From NCBI GenBank assembly GCA_023678885.1, contig CM042954.1, forward strand, positions 4,338,198-4,402,197: a stretch of 64,000 nucleotides of DNA, in the 5' to 3' direction. This DNA comes from Pogostemon cablin. Lineage: Eukaryota > Streptophyta > Magnoliopsida > Lamiales > Lamiaceae. Below, in pieces: positions 12,591 through 22,735 of this stretch. Each line of letters opens with the position of its first letter. The first letter of the stretch is position 1. The translations under genes and the position numbers were made by a program. Below the pieces are notes generated by a model that was not told where the DNA came from, did no database searches, and saw only the letters and a list, made by a program, of their open reading frames with translations.

Positions 12591-13021
12591 TTTTAGACCA
12601 ATTACAAAGCCATTAAGCAATATTATCACCTATACAATTTCAATATCTATTTTAGTTGCACTTCAAAGAAACTAACAAAAAATTATAAGATGCTTTATTT
12701 TAACCATAATTGCAATATAAGATTCTTGTAATTGAGAAGAGTTGTTTATTGAGTATAATAGATGCCCAAAAATTAGTACAATAAAGGAGTAATATTAGAT
12801 TCCATTTACCAACATGGAAAACAACAATGGAGCTATCTTAAACATCATTAGTTTTTTAAAAATAAGGAAACCTAATGAACTATCTCCGCATCCATTGTAT
12901 ACTTGGATTAAAATTTTAAGGAGTATTAATTTTTCAATATTTAAATGATATAAAAAAAGGTCTAGTAAATACATATCAATATATATCCAAAGAGTTAAAC
13001 AACTTATTATTCTCACATTTG

Positions 13022-13316
13022 CAGAATTTTGATGGACTTGGATTCCTAAAGTTGAAGAATGGTTTGGGGATATTCATTATTTCTTCAACATGATTTTCTA
13101 GATATTTTTTAGACTCCATTAAAGCCATTTCTGAATGTGTGAACAACCATGGCAAGACACAGGCTGCACAGATTAAATTACAAATACATGTGAATAAGAA
13201 TTAATTACTACTTACTTCATCCTTTGATTTTCCAAACGAGCGATACATCTAAGATCAACTCTGTGAGCTCGGGAGGATCATCAAAAAGATCCTTTAATAT
13301 ATAAGTGTATTTGATC
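13022..13316 (-). pseudogene. Two exon-like segments, unidentified captured gene
   Basis: Segment 13316-13216 is bounded by acceptor ATGTAG and donor GTAAGT and encodes IKYTYILKDLFDDPPELTEL, then ILDVSLVWKIKG and a stop. Segment 13163-13022 has acceptor TGTGCAG and encodes CVLPWLFTHSEMALMESKKY, then LENHVEEIMNIPKPFFNF. Both are on the minus strand and look like gene-derived exons, but the parent family was not recognised. Confidence 0.35.
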
Positions 13317-13923
13317 CTACATAGATAAAATATTTAGAAGAGAAAGAACTTAAATCAATACTAATTACTACATACTGAATAATAAAGTTGGTTGCATGTG
13401 TAAGGATATCTAACATGATATTTTTATAAGGTTTGTTTTTTTCATACACACACGCCTATCTATGTTCCAAACTCGGTTTCATAGGTTTTAAAAGGGGCAT
13501 TATAACATTTTGGATGTATTATACTTTCACATGATGAAGAAATTCTAAGTCTGCTATTCAAAGAAAGGTGGTCATGGTATGGGAATTGCATAAGTGAAGT
13601 CTCTATTCTCTATGGTTGTGCAGTGTCTACAATATAGAACTAATACATATTATAAAAAAAAATGTGATTGTGCTTGCAAAGAATTCCCAAACTTGACGAA
13701 AAGTATAATAATATTGACAGAGCATTATTTCTATTGGCTAAAATGAAACTTTTCTCCATATGTAGCTATCATTCAATCCTTCATACATTGCACTAATTTG
13801 TATAATGGTTTTCCTAAGAATCATTTTGCATGAAATGCAAAGTCAAAATTTTCAATTCATTATCAGATGCTGGTCAATAGAGCATGCTACGTTTACTAAT
13901 AAAATTATGTCTAAAGTGCATAC

Positions 13924-14007
13924 TCCAACTTCAGGATCTTCAATACCCATGTCTTTACAAAAGTTTTTAGCAAATTCCTACGGATTGCTCTCAAAGTTGT
14001 TTAAATC
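13924..14007 (-). pseudogene. BSH-like: Captured SNF5/BSH exon (third of three)
   Basis: An 84-nt minus-strand exon between acceptor TTTTCAG and donor GTATGC. It encodes DLNNFESNP, a stop, then EFAKNFCKDMGIEDPEVG. It corresponds to the second SNF5 repeat of plant BSH (the SNF5/INI1 subunit of SWI/SNF chromatin remodellers), where the family has DLNNFES(D/N)PEEFA...CKD(L/M)G(V/I)(E/D)DPEVG. The Glu codon after NP is mutated to TAG, so it is a pseudo-exon. The following family exon (AVAFAIREQLYEIA) was not found downstream. Confidence 0.85.
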
Positions 14008-14127
14008 CTGAAAATTTTGCATCATATTTGTATCAATGACTAAGCAAAAAAAATCAAATTTACATAAGATATTTCTATTTTTCCGGCAAAATATTTACAA
14101 AAGAATACAAATCTTAGATGTTCTTAC

Positions 14128-14181
14128 CCATAAAAAATTATCTGTAACAAGAGTATGGTTAACACAAATACAGAGATCAAG
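14128..14181 (-). pseudogene. BSH-like: Captured SNF5/BSH exon (second of three)
   Basis: A 54-nt minus-strand exon between acceptor GACCCAG and donor GTAAGA. It encodes LDLCICVNHTLVTDNFLW, matching the BSH stretch of the form LDLRVN(H/N)TL(I/V)KDQFLW with two extra residues and several substitutions. It is in the right order between the two neighbouring BSH-like exons. Confidence 0.8.
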
Positions 14182-14298
14182 CTGGGTCAACATAGAAAGA
14201 GTACAAAAGTGAGCACCATTATATCCTTTTTTTCTAATTAAAAGAACACGTAAAATTGAGGGAAAGGAAATTACTGGAAATCCTCAAAGGTGTCATAC

Positions 14299-14370
14299 CT
14301 TGATGGGAACAACCTTCTCACCAGTGTATATATCTTTCCCTTCATAGAATCTAAATTCAGTTAGTTGTGT
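14299..14370 (-). pseudogene. BSH-like: Captured SNF5/BSH exon (first of three)
   Basis: Minus-strand exon ending at donor GTATGA. It encodes TQLTEFRFYEGKDIYTGEKV, then VPIK, matching BSH of the form SQLSDFR.YEGQDMYTGEKI.PIK, which links SNF5 repeats 1 and 2. The 5' border is uncertain. The upstream BSH part (first SNF5 repeat) was looked for by eye to about 17000 and not found, so only the middle of the gene seems captured. Confidence 0.82.
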
Positions 14371-15768
14371 TTGCAAAGATAAGCATTTGAATTAAACAGT
14401 CAGAAAAACATTTAACAAACTATAAAACACTGAAGAAATAAATCTTAACAACTGACAACTATTGTAAAAGATATCCAAGATATTGATGAATATCACTAAC
14501 TATCATTTATATAGGAGCGAATAGAAAACTAATGCATAAATACAAATTAGGATGAAATTAAAATTTATAAAAGAAAAAAAGAAATACAACAAGTGTCCAG
14601 CAAAGTAAAGCCAAGCAAGGAAGAAAGAATCTCATTAAAACAGATTCACACAAAGCTAACATCGATGCTCTTTTTCTGCATATGCATACTCCGTCTGACG
14701 AAATTGCAATAGCACACATCAAATAAATGACAAAGAAAGTTCTTTTTATGCACCATCGGAAGGAATACGCCCATGATTCCACCTTTGTTATCTAACTCTC
14801 AGTTGCAAGCAATTGATATTAACCCGTCTAACGGTGCATAAGATATTATACATCTCCTTATTATATCAAAATACTAGAGAAGTGCATAAGATAATATACA
14901 TCTCCCCCATAGTCAAATAAATGCACAAAAGACATGTTGCTATGTTTTAATATCAATTTCCTAATAGCCATGGTTGAGCCACAACAACACCAAACAATGC
15001 AGCATGATCTTAATTTTAAAAAGTGTAAACAATTCTAACTACAACAACTCTTGTGAAGGGTTTTATTATTGTTGAGCACTTGCTCAAAATTGTTAATGAT
15101 GTGCTAATACTCTATTCAAATGAAAGTACATTGCATCATAAAAAGCTAAAACAATTATCATGAAGTGATTACATAGATTAGATATGTACTTGAGGTACTA
15201 ATGTCTGATCCTGAATGTTGAAACCATCAAGAATAGATGGTCTAATCAGCAATCATATCTGACACAAGAAACCCCAAAATAGATGGGACGAAAACAAATT
15301 AACTAAAAACACTGCTGCAATTCTACGTTATCACAGATGAAATCTTTGATATTGCAGTGAAGCTAAAAATCATCACATTGAAAGACATAAACTTATCTTT
15401 CACTGAAGAAAAATAAAGTTGTTGGGTTGTTATGGAAAATGAAGTTCCGAAGGATTGCGCCAGGGATGGATTTCATAAATTGATTGAGAACGAACATCAA
15501 AAATATAGTTATTTTTTACTTATAAGCATTTTTTTTAATTTATAGCCAAAAGAATCCCTCTTCTCTAGCTGAAAAAGCAAGATTAATACAAAATCCAACT
15601 TTTCATATAAAGTAGTTGGAAAGTATACATATATGCAGGATTGTGTCATGCATACCAAATTTATGGAATGATTGGCCATGGGCATAAAAGAAACCCATCT
15701 TCCGCAGTTTTAATACTCATGCTCCAATCATTTGTCTCGTCACATTCTCAATTTTAGATCATAATCTA
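14371..15768. other. Non-coding stretch between captured exons
   Basis: AT-rich. A 74-codon minus-strand open frame at 14782-14558 is hydrophobic but has no recognised motif or splice context. No gene supported. Confidence 0.4.
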
Positions 15769-15770
15769 TA

Positions 15771-16031
15771 CTCCCTCCGTCCCAGGAAAGATTGTACCCC
15801 TTTCCTAGCACAGAAATTAAGAAAGTGGTGACTTTTAGGGGTATTATGGTATTTTTTTGTAATAAATTAATGATAAAGTATGTTATGTATGTTAGGTAGG
15901 GTGATTTTTTTGTAAATAAAGTGTATGAAGAAGGGTGATTGTGTTTGACTTTTTTCTTTTTTAGGAATATGCAAACTTTTATGGGACAACCCAAAATAGA
16001 AAGTGTGTCATCTTTCCCGGGACGGAGGGAG
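15771..16031. mobile_element. Stowaway/mariner-like MITE (261 bp)
   Basis: Inverted ends CTCCCTCCGTCCCAGGAAAG and the complement ending CGGGACGGAGGGAG are flanked by TA on both sides (15769-15770 and 16032-16033). The ends are very well conserved, suggesting fairly recent activity. The 84-codon minus-strand frame within it is not a gene. Confidence 0.92.
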
Positions 16032-16105
16032 TATAAAATAACAAATGGTCAATCTATTGAGAAGGAAGAATGCTTATTAAATTAAGAAATATGAACAAAT
16101 CTTAC

Positions 16106-16229
16106 ATTTCAAATATCTCTCTTGTCCATGGATAACCATATCTCGTATACTATTTGTGACTGATCATCAACCTCTCTTTTATGATTGTATGTTTTATATT
16201 CTGCAAGTTCCCTTACATAATCATCAATC
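16106..16229 (-). pseudogene. Exon-like segment, unidentified captured gene
   Basis: Minus-strand segment bounded by acceptor ATCTTTCAG and donor GTAAGA, encoding IDDYVRELAEYKTYNHKREV, then DDQSQIVYEIWLSMDKRDI and a stop close to the donor. It lies downstream of the 16676-16801 exon on the same strand and may come from the same parent gene. Family not recognised. Confidence 0.45.
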
Positions 16230-16675
16230 CTGAAAGATCTATATATCATTCCATTCCAATTACTCAAAATTAAAACAGAATTAATGAGCAAAAAGTATAA
16301 TTATGTCCATTTTACTAAAACAGAATTACAACAGAATTCTAAGGTGTCCATTTTACTATTTTTGACGTCCGGTCCAAAGGTATGATCTATTTTAACTATT
16401 TAGTAAAAAAATACACAATATGGCCCACCACTTCCCTCTAATACAACTACCCACGTTACATATAATAATATTACTCCTTAATCCACGTACAAAAAGTAAA
16501 CGGATACCTTAGAACCAGATAGAAGGAGTATATTTTTCTGCTTTCTTTTATCCTTAATAGGCACAAGATGAGAGAAAAGTAAAAGGAATATTTCTCTTTA
16601 AGAAATAAATAAGATATACAAATTTTCCAGTTGAGCACAACATAAAAAATACTCAAACAAATTATGGTATCCAAC

Positions 16676-16801
16676 CAAGTAATATTTCTCCCATTCACCT
16701 GAACCTGCTGCCATTTCTCTATTATAACTCTCATCGATATTCTCAACAACACCATATAAAGCAACCAACTTTTCCAAAATAGTTGTGATCTTGCTGTCAT
16801 A
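16676..16801 (-). pseudogene. Exon-like segment (42 codons), unidentified captured gene
   Basis: A 126-nt segment between acceptor ACCTTAG and a GT donor, fully open and phase 0. It encodes YDSKITTILEKLVALYGVVE, then NIDESYNREMAAGSGEWEKY and YL. Exact codon length and good splice borders support a real exon. I do not recognise the family. Confidence 0.5.
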
Positions 16802-16982
16802 CTAAGGTTGAGGTTTTCCAGAATATACCATAACACTCAAACTAAATGATCTTAGGGAAAATGAATTACTTGCGTCATACATCAGACAATATAAAGTAGG
16901 GATATGGGCAAAATAAGAAGATAGACGGGAAAGAATTACTTGAATTTCACTGTAGAAAACACAGCAATAAAAAATCATAAGA

Positions 16983-17169
16983 AGGCTTATCATTTTCATA
17001 CTCCACAACATCCCACTCCTTATCGTTATCTACAAGTGTGAGATCAATAAAAATATTAGAAACTTGATCACTTGCTTCCATCATCTTGTCATTAGCAAGA
17101 GAAAATAAAATAGAGAAGAATCAAAAGCGAGTAAATTGAATCAGAATCAGCAAAACCGACGAAGCACCA
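16983..17169 (-). pseudogene. First-exon-like segment with tandem ATG, unidentified captured gene
   Basis: On the minus strand, a 5'-UTR-like pyrimidine-rich leader (about 17169-17085) precedes ATGATG at 17084. The frame reads MMEASDQVSNIFIDLTLVDN, then DKEWDVVEYENDKPS. It looks like the start of a gene whose next exons could be 16801-16676 and 16229-16106. Solo LTR S interrupts the sequence directly upstream. If the LTR is removed, the leader continues at 19030-19200, which also contains a short open start, MKKNNGEEDPSGIGYYGGG. Product unknown. Confidence 0.4.
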
Positions 17170-19024
17170 TGATGCGCGTTTTCTTTGCATGCAAAATTAA
17201 TCCCTAAGTATAAAGGATATCGTTGCAGTTTAAGCAAATGTCCAAGTGAATTATCGAATCCAAAAGACGGCGTATTATCAATTTAATTATAAGCTAATTA
17301 ATTAAGACAAGTTGGAAATAAAGTTGGGGATTTAATTATTAAACTACTAAACAATTAATTTAAATAACAAATAAAATAAAAGCACTAGAAGAATACGAAA
17401 GTGGATCAAGTAGGAGAATAGGTAGCTCTAGGATAATCCAGTTTCACTCATTAATCTCCCTTTCATGTATCAATGTTTGATTCAGCCTTGTGGAATATGG
17501 ACGCATCACTAAACCATGCAAATCTACTCTATAGACACAAGTAAATATGTGTGTAACACGTGTGAATAACCTTGGAGCAAGAGATATAATTTCACCCCCC
17601 TTTCTAGGCCCTATCAGTATCATTTTTTCCCCCTATGATTGGTACTCTAACCCGATATGATCTCCCTTTATAGGTACTATAAAATTACTCTCTTTATCCT
17701 ACTTATTAACCCGAATTCAATTCAATTAACAAGTATTCATATATGGTAGTTCTAATGAAACTTCGGAGTCCCCTCACTTATAATCATAACATAGAATCCT
17801 GGTCAGCAGTGAACACACTCAGTCAATAACCAAGATATGTATTCAGACTCTACATAACAGTTAATGATGCACAAAACAACTCTGAGTATGAATTAAAAAA
17901 TCATAGTCATATATAAACTAAACCACAAGTAGTGTTGTACGGAGTATACACACGAAAGTTCAATTAATTCATAAGAACTTTCTAAATCCTAGATCTACCA
18001 AAATGGTTCTAGCCCATGATGTTGCGAAGAAAAATCATGGGAGTTGGATAGATCTTACCCATATATCTGAAAAATACAAGATAAATTAAAAAATGATAAA
18101 AGATGTGGGCGTTGTCGCGTCCTTCTCCATCTTGAATCCTCCTCTTGGTTCTTCTCTTGATTCCACAAACGAATCTTCAAATTCATGGATGGATGGAGGA
18201 AAGTATGTGGATGATGGTTGGGGGGTGATCCCCCCATGTGGGGTGTAGGATGATTGTGTTGTGTTTCCTCATTGGTGTGATCTACATCCCCTTTTATACT
18301 TGTAAGATCTCCTTATGGACCTTGGATGGGCTTTTTCTTGAAAAACACGAAAATACACAAACTAGGGTGTAAAAATATGGATCTGCAGTTGTTCAGGCAT
18401 TTGGTTCGACCATGGTTCGACCTTCATGGCTGGTCGAACCAGAGTTGTCGTGGTCGAACCAGTCTGAACCAGCATGCGCAGTCTCACCGTTTCGCGTATA
18501 ACTTCCACATCCAAACTCTGATTTGAGTGATTCTTGTGCTCACGCGATCCTCTCTTCCTTGGCTTTATATTCATATAAATAACTTACAAAAACTCTAATA
18601 TTTGGAGGTGTAACAAGTCATGCAAAATAACACAACCGTTGAGCAAGAACAGCTTGCGCGGCGTCACAATTTTGATCATAACTTTCTCGTTTGGAATCCG
18701 ATTGAGGTGTTCCTTATGCCAAAAACGACCCTCTCTTTTGTGGATTTGTAACAATATATCACACTTTTATTTTTAAGCTACACACAAACATAGAAAAATT
18801 ACATAAATTGGACTTACGTTTTTCAGCATTCTAGCACAAGTTGCACCTTTTCTCCAACTTTGCACTTTTGATCCTTTTTCCACCTAAAACACAATAAAAC
18901 ACCTCAAGTGCACCTTTTTTCTCACATATATTGAATAAAAGATACTTATGCTAATATATGACAACAATTTCCATCAAAAAGGTATAGATTGGACACTAAA
19001 ACATGCTTATTTTCACTCTCATCA
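17170..19024 (-). repeat. Solo LTR S, Athila-type Ty3, 1855 bp, TSD CACCA
   Basis: It begins TGATGCGCG and ends CACTCTCATCA, the same minus-strand terminal pattern as the other Athila-type LTRs here. It is flanked by a perfect 5-bp duplication CACCA (17165-17169 and 19025-19029), so it is a solo LTR formed by recombination between the LTRs. It holds two copies of the LTR module described in the findings (18494-18574 and 18673-18765) and a block of GGTTCGACC/GGTCGAACC repeats at 18395-18465. Small ORFs within it are not considered genes. Confidence 0.88.
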
Positions 19025-19199
19025 CACCACACCACCCCCGTAATAACCAATGCCACTCGGATCTTCTTCACCATTATTCTTCTTCATGGTGTAGAGATCA
19101 AAAAAAGTCATTTCCATATCAGTCGTTTGCCCATGACCATAAGATCAGTGATAGATCGAAGAAGAGGGTGAATGATTGCCATACCTCTTGATTATCTGC

Positions 19200-19376
19200 G
19201 ATGAACATTTTCTGCAATGATTAAAGAGTTTAATCAATGGTGCAGATTTAGATAATAAAATGAATGGTTTAGATTGATTAAAAAAATTACCCAAACCAGT
19301 AAAAATAGTTTGAGCGGGAATAATTTAATCCAATTTAATCTTTCTACGGTGGTAGGTGCTATTATATATATAAAGA
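19200..19376 (-). mobile_element. Putative 5' terminus of the Helitron-like element
   Basis: Read on the minus strand from 19376, the sequence starts TCTTTATATATATAATAG, preceded by A. A TC start in an A|T context with an AT-rich lead is typical of plant Helitron 5' ends. A TAAAGA repeat makes the exact base ambiguous (19376 or 19382). The 3' end (CTRR plus hairpin) is not in the window, so the boundary is unconfirmed. Confidence 0.4.
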
Positions 19377-19382
19377 TAAAGA

Positions 19383-20101
19383 TTTTCATGTTCAAATATT
19401 ATCGTTTGAGGCATCATTCTTTTTTTTTTCATTTATCTTATGATTTATAATTTTTTTTTTGTTTTCTTTATATTTCATAAACTCTATCTTTAAAGTTTTT
19501 ATTTTATATTTTTCTTTATTGTTGTTATTTTCGAAATTTTGTAATTTATTCTAAATTTTCATTTAATTTTATTTTTATTTGGATAATATCTATATATATT
19601 ATTTTAATTTAATCTTTAGGATTAATTTATGAACTATTTTTGAGATTTGTAATGTATTTTAATTGTTCATTCAATTTTATTTTAATTAGTATCGTCTCCA
19701 TGAATATTATTCTAATATTTTTAATTTATTATATTAATAATATTTTATATTTTATTTTATTCATATGTTATTTAATTAGAAAAATATATAATATAGTAAA
19801 ATATATCTTTATTTTAAAACAAAATAATAATTGAGTTTTATAGAGAAATTATATCTATTTTTTTATTAGATAAATATCAATTAAAATAAAATAATTTTAA
19901 TATAATTAATTATACAAAATTAATATTTATCTTAAATTCCAAATCAAATCAATCAATGAAATTATTTATAGATAAATAATATACTTACCTAAAATATGAT
20001 ATATGTGTTTTTTTATATTAATTGCAACCAATTTAAAATAATACATGTCAAACTCTGGAAGGTGAGACACATTAATGAATTTATCCTTGATTTGTATGAT
20101 A
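19383..20101. other. AT-rich intergenic DNA
   Basis: Strongly AT-rich with long T runs. No gene, element terminus or repeat unit could be supported. Confidence 0.5.
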
Positions 20102-20106
20102 CTCAT

Positions 20107-21753
20107 TGATGAGAGTGGAAATTCATGTATTTTCGGGTCCGATTTGATACCTCTCTGACGTATTTTTATATTGTATTTGCACGAAAAGGTAATGCTCTTG
20201 TTGTTATTGGTAAAAAGGTGCTCGAGAGGTGTTTTATCATGTTTTCATAGGAAAAGAGGGATAAAGTGATCAAGGATCGAATGGGAGTAAAATGGAGCTA
20301 GAATTGTCGAAGAACAAGGTCACGTGACTGTTGCACGACTCCAGCCATGCGAGAGTTTTAGCAGCCGTGTGAGCAAACTTGTCGCACGGTTGCTATCGTG
20401 CGACAAGTCAAGAGGCCGTGCGAGGAGTTTTCAAAGTCGTAGTTGCGGAAGTCAAGAACACGAAGCCGTGCATGAGGACCACGACACCGTTCGAAGAAGA
20501 ATCGCGCACGGTTGCTGCCATGCGAGGAAGAGTCATGCCTCACGATGTCGACTGTTGAAGCACGATGTTGTGCGACTGCCGTGCGTGTGCCGTGTGTGGT
20601 CTAATGCACGCCTGTGTTATATTTTTGGCCCAGGCCCATTATGTGGAGTATAAAGTAGTGGCCTCTTTCATACAGTGCCCTAATTTTATCCATCACTCAC
20701 CACCTTCCATCCTTCCACCGGAGAGACGATCGGAGTTGCTACTTGGATCGGAGACGAAGATTCTAACGAAGATAGTAATTGAAGAGACGGAGTCCTCCAA
20801 AAGGGTTCTTTACTTTTAGTTATTTATCTTTATTATTTTAGCACAATGATTAGGGTTAATTACATCTTTGTGATTTGTCCTCGTAATTCCATGGGCTAAG
20901 TTTCTTTGTTGGTAATGTTAGGGCGTTAAGACAGTTTTGACAATATGATTTAATTACCCTAGACTTGGATTTATTACACTGCATATTTTTTATTTCCTTA
21001 TTGAAGAAGATATTTTTTTAGACTTCATATTATTGTGTTTTGAGTTTTGATTTCCTTTAATTATTCTTGATGGTATCATTGACTGCTAGTTAATAGGATT
21101 CTTTATTTCTGCATGATAGTTGTTATTTCCTGTGACAGTCTTAGGTGATTGGCCTATAACTCCTAAGAGTGTCAGACAATCAATTTGGAATATTAATTAC
21201 TTGGTAAAACATCATTATTATGTAATTAATAAGGAGACAAAAGGGGTTAATAATTGCGTACCTAGAAAGGGAAGTCTAGTGCTCTAACCTTTAATAGAAT
21301 TTAGCATGAAGTACCTATATAGGGAGAGAGAGTTAATTCCTTATCGATCCTAGGATTTGTAGCTCATTTTAAGAGATCCTACCCGATCAAAGTGATTTAA
21401 CTAGGCTTAGTGATCCTCTTATAAACATCTGCATGTAATTAATTTAGGTCTAGATAAATCAGTCATATAGTTAAGCTGTTTGCCCGAGAATTACCAATTC
21501 TCCATTCTTGAATTCTAAATCGTTTTCTCCACGTGATTTATTTTCATTTGTATTAGATTAATTATTTAATTTCAGTTATTTTTAGTTTAATTAATTATTT
21601 TCTCAAAAACCTCCAGATTTGTCTTGCATTTAAATTGTCATAAAGAGAATTAATTATTAAGTTTATAACTATCTCGTAGGAACGATAATTTTACTTAGTC
21701 ACACGCACTACAATTGATCTCTTACACTTGAGGGTGAAAATAAATAGCGATCA
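20107..21753 (+). repeat. X 5' LTR (Athila-type Ty3), 1647 bp
   Basis: Begins TGATGAGAGTGG and ends AAATAGCGATCA, directly before a primer binding site. The partner LTR is 38812-40523 in the same orientation. The flanks are CTCAT (20102-20106) and CTTAT (40524-40528), a 5-bp duplication with one mismatch. The U3-like part (20310-20600) is GC-rich, with repeated GTGCGA/TCGCAC motifs. Open frames at 20324-20819 are shadows of this block. Confidence 0.85.
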
Positions 21754-21759
21754 AGTTTT

Positions 21760-21779
21760 TGGCGCCGCCTGCCGGGGAT
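21760..21779 (+). other. X primer binding site
   Basis: TGGCGCCGCCTGCCGGGGA, six bases after the LTR, resembles the Athila/Tat tRNA-Asp-type primer site. Confidence 0.8.
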
Positions 21780-21901
21780 AGTTCATAGATTTAAATTTAA
21801 TTTTATAGTTATTTATTTTCTTGTAGGACGTTAAATTTTACTTACTTTATTCTATTTTATTTGTGATCCAAACAATTTTGATCTTGAGTGAGAACATATG
21901 T

Positions 21902-22162
21902 ATGATCACTAGGTAGAGTGGACGAGCAATCGAACCATTAAACCTAGAACTTGAAGCACTTGTTAGAGAGAACAGAAGGAAAAGAAAGCAGCCGACTACA
22001 CCTATTCCTAGTCCAGAGTTGGATAGTTATCACTCGTCAGAAGAAGAGTTACTAGCAGAAGTTGAACAGCTTTCACAGCAACTTGAGGGATCTGATTTAG
22101 CTGAAGAGACTGAGACTAGAGAGATGGTTGACGATCAGGCCCCGACCCCTATGCGGGACTAG
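21902..22162 (+). pseudogene. X truncated gag leader
   Basis: The frame starts ATG but has TAG at codon 5. It then reads SGRAIEPLNLELEALVRENR, RKRKQPTTPIPSPELDSYHS and an acidic tail ending QAPTPMRD before a stop. This Arg/Lys-rich then Glu-rich leader resembles the N-terminal tail of Athila gag. No capsid, protease or pol follows. Instead the sequence at 22163-22735 matches the non-coding 3' region of element Y (inverse of about 27080-27600). X is therefore a large-deletion, non-autonomous derivative. Confidence 0.65.
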
Positions 22163-22735
22163 ATTTTTGTCTTTACGATATTTTTATCTTTCCTGTGATG
22201 ATGAGTTTGGTGTTTGAGCTTTTATGATTGAGAAGGTATTAAAGGTAATGAAGTGAACTTGCAAGATGTGAAGGAGATTGAAATCAGGTTACATCGTTCC
22301 TTATTCTAAATTTTTCTGTGAGTTTTGAATTCTTATGAGTAAGGAGCATAAGTTTAAATTCTATAGCCTGAATTTCATGGGGATCTTTGAGCTAATAATT
22401 TATGCCTAAGATGTTGATTATGATTGATAAGAGGAACATGCTTTAATTCTTAAGTACTTGAAGTTCTTGATATGCTTGTTATGATGTTTGCGTAGCCTTG
22501 AAGAGTGCTCATTTATTCTATGAAAAAGTCAAGTGAGATTTGAGCCTTTAAATCATGTTACATGATGCATGATATTTTTATTCTTGAGCGTATTGTTCTT
22601 GTGCGTGTATTCTAGAACTTGCCTTGATTCTCCTTGAATATTCAAGAATAGTCTAGTGAATTATGGAAATGATATTAGGTCATCTTTGATTTTATGAGTC
22701 ACTTAGCCAAATAATTCTCTACCATATGATTGTTT

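Noticed and set aside
16304..16532. Possible MITE with GTCCATTTTACT and a GGAGTATA end
   Set aside because: The right end resembles a Stowaway terminus, but no matching left terminus or TA pair could be fixed.
20324..20819. Overlapping open frames of 84-109 codons in both strands
   Set aside because: They fall in the GC-rich CGTGCGA block of LTR A and recur in LTR B with different stops. They reflect composition, not a gene.
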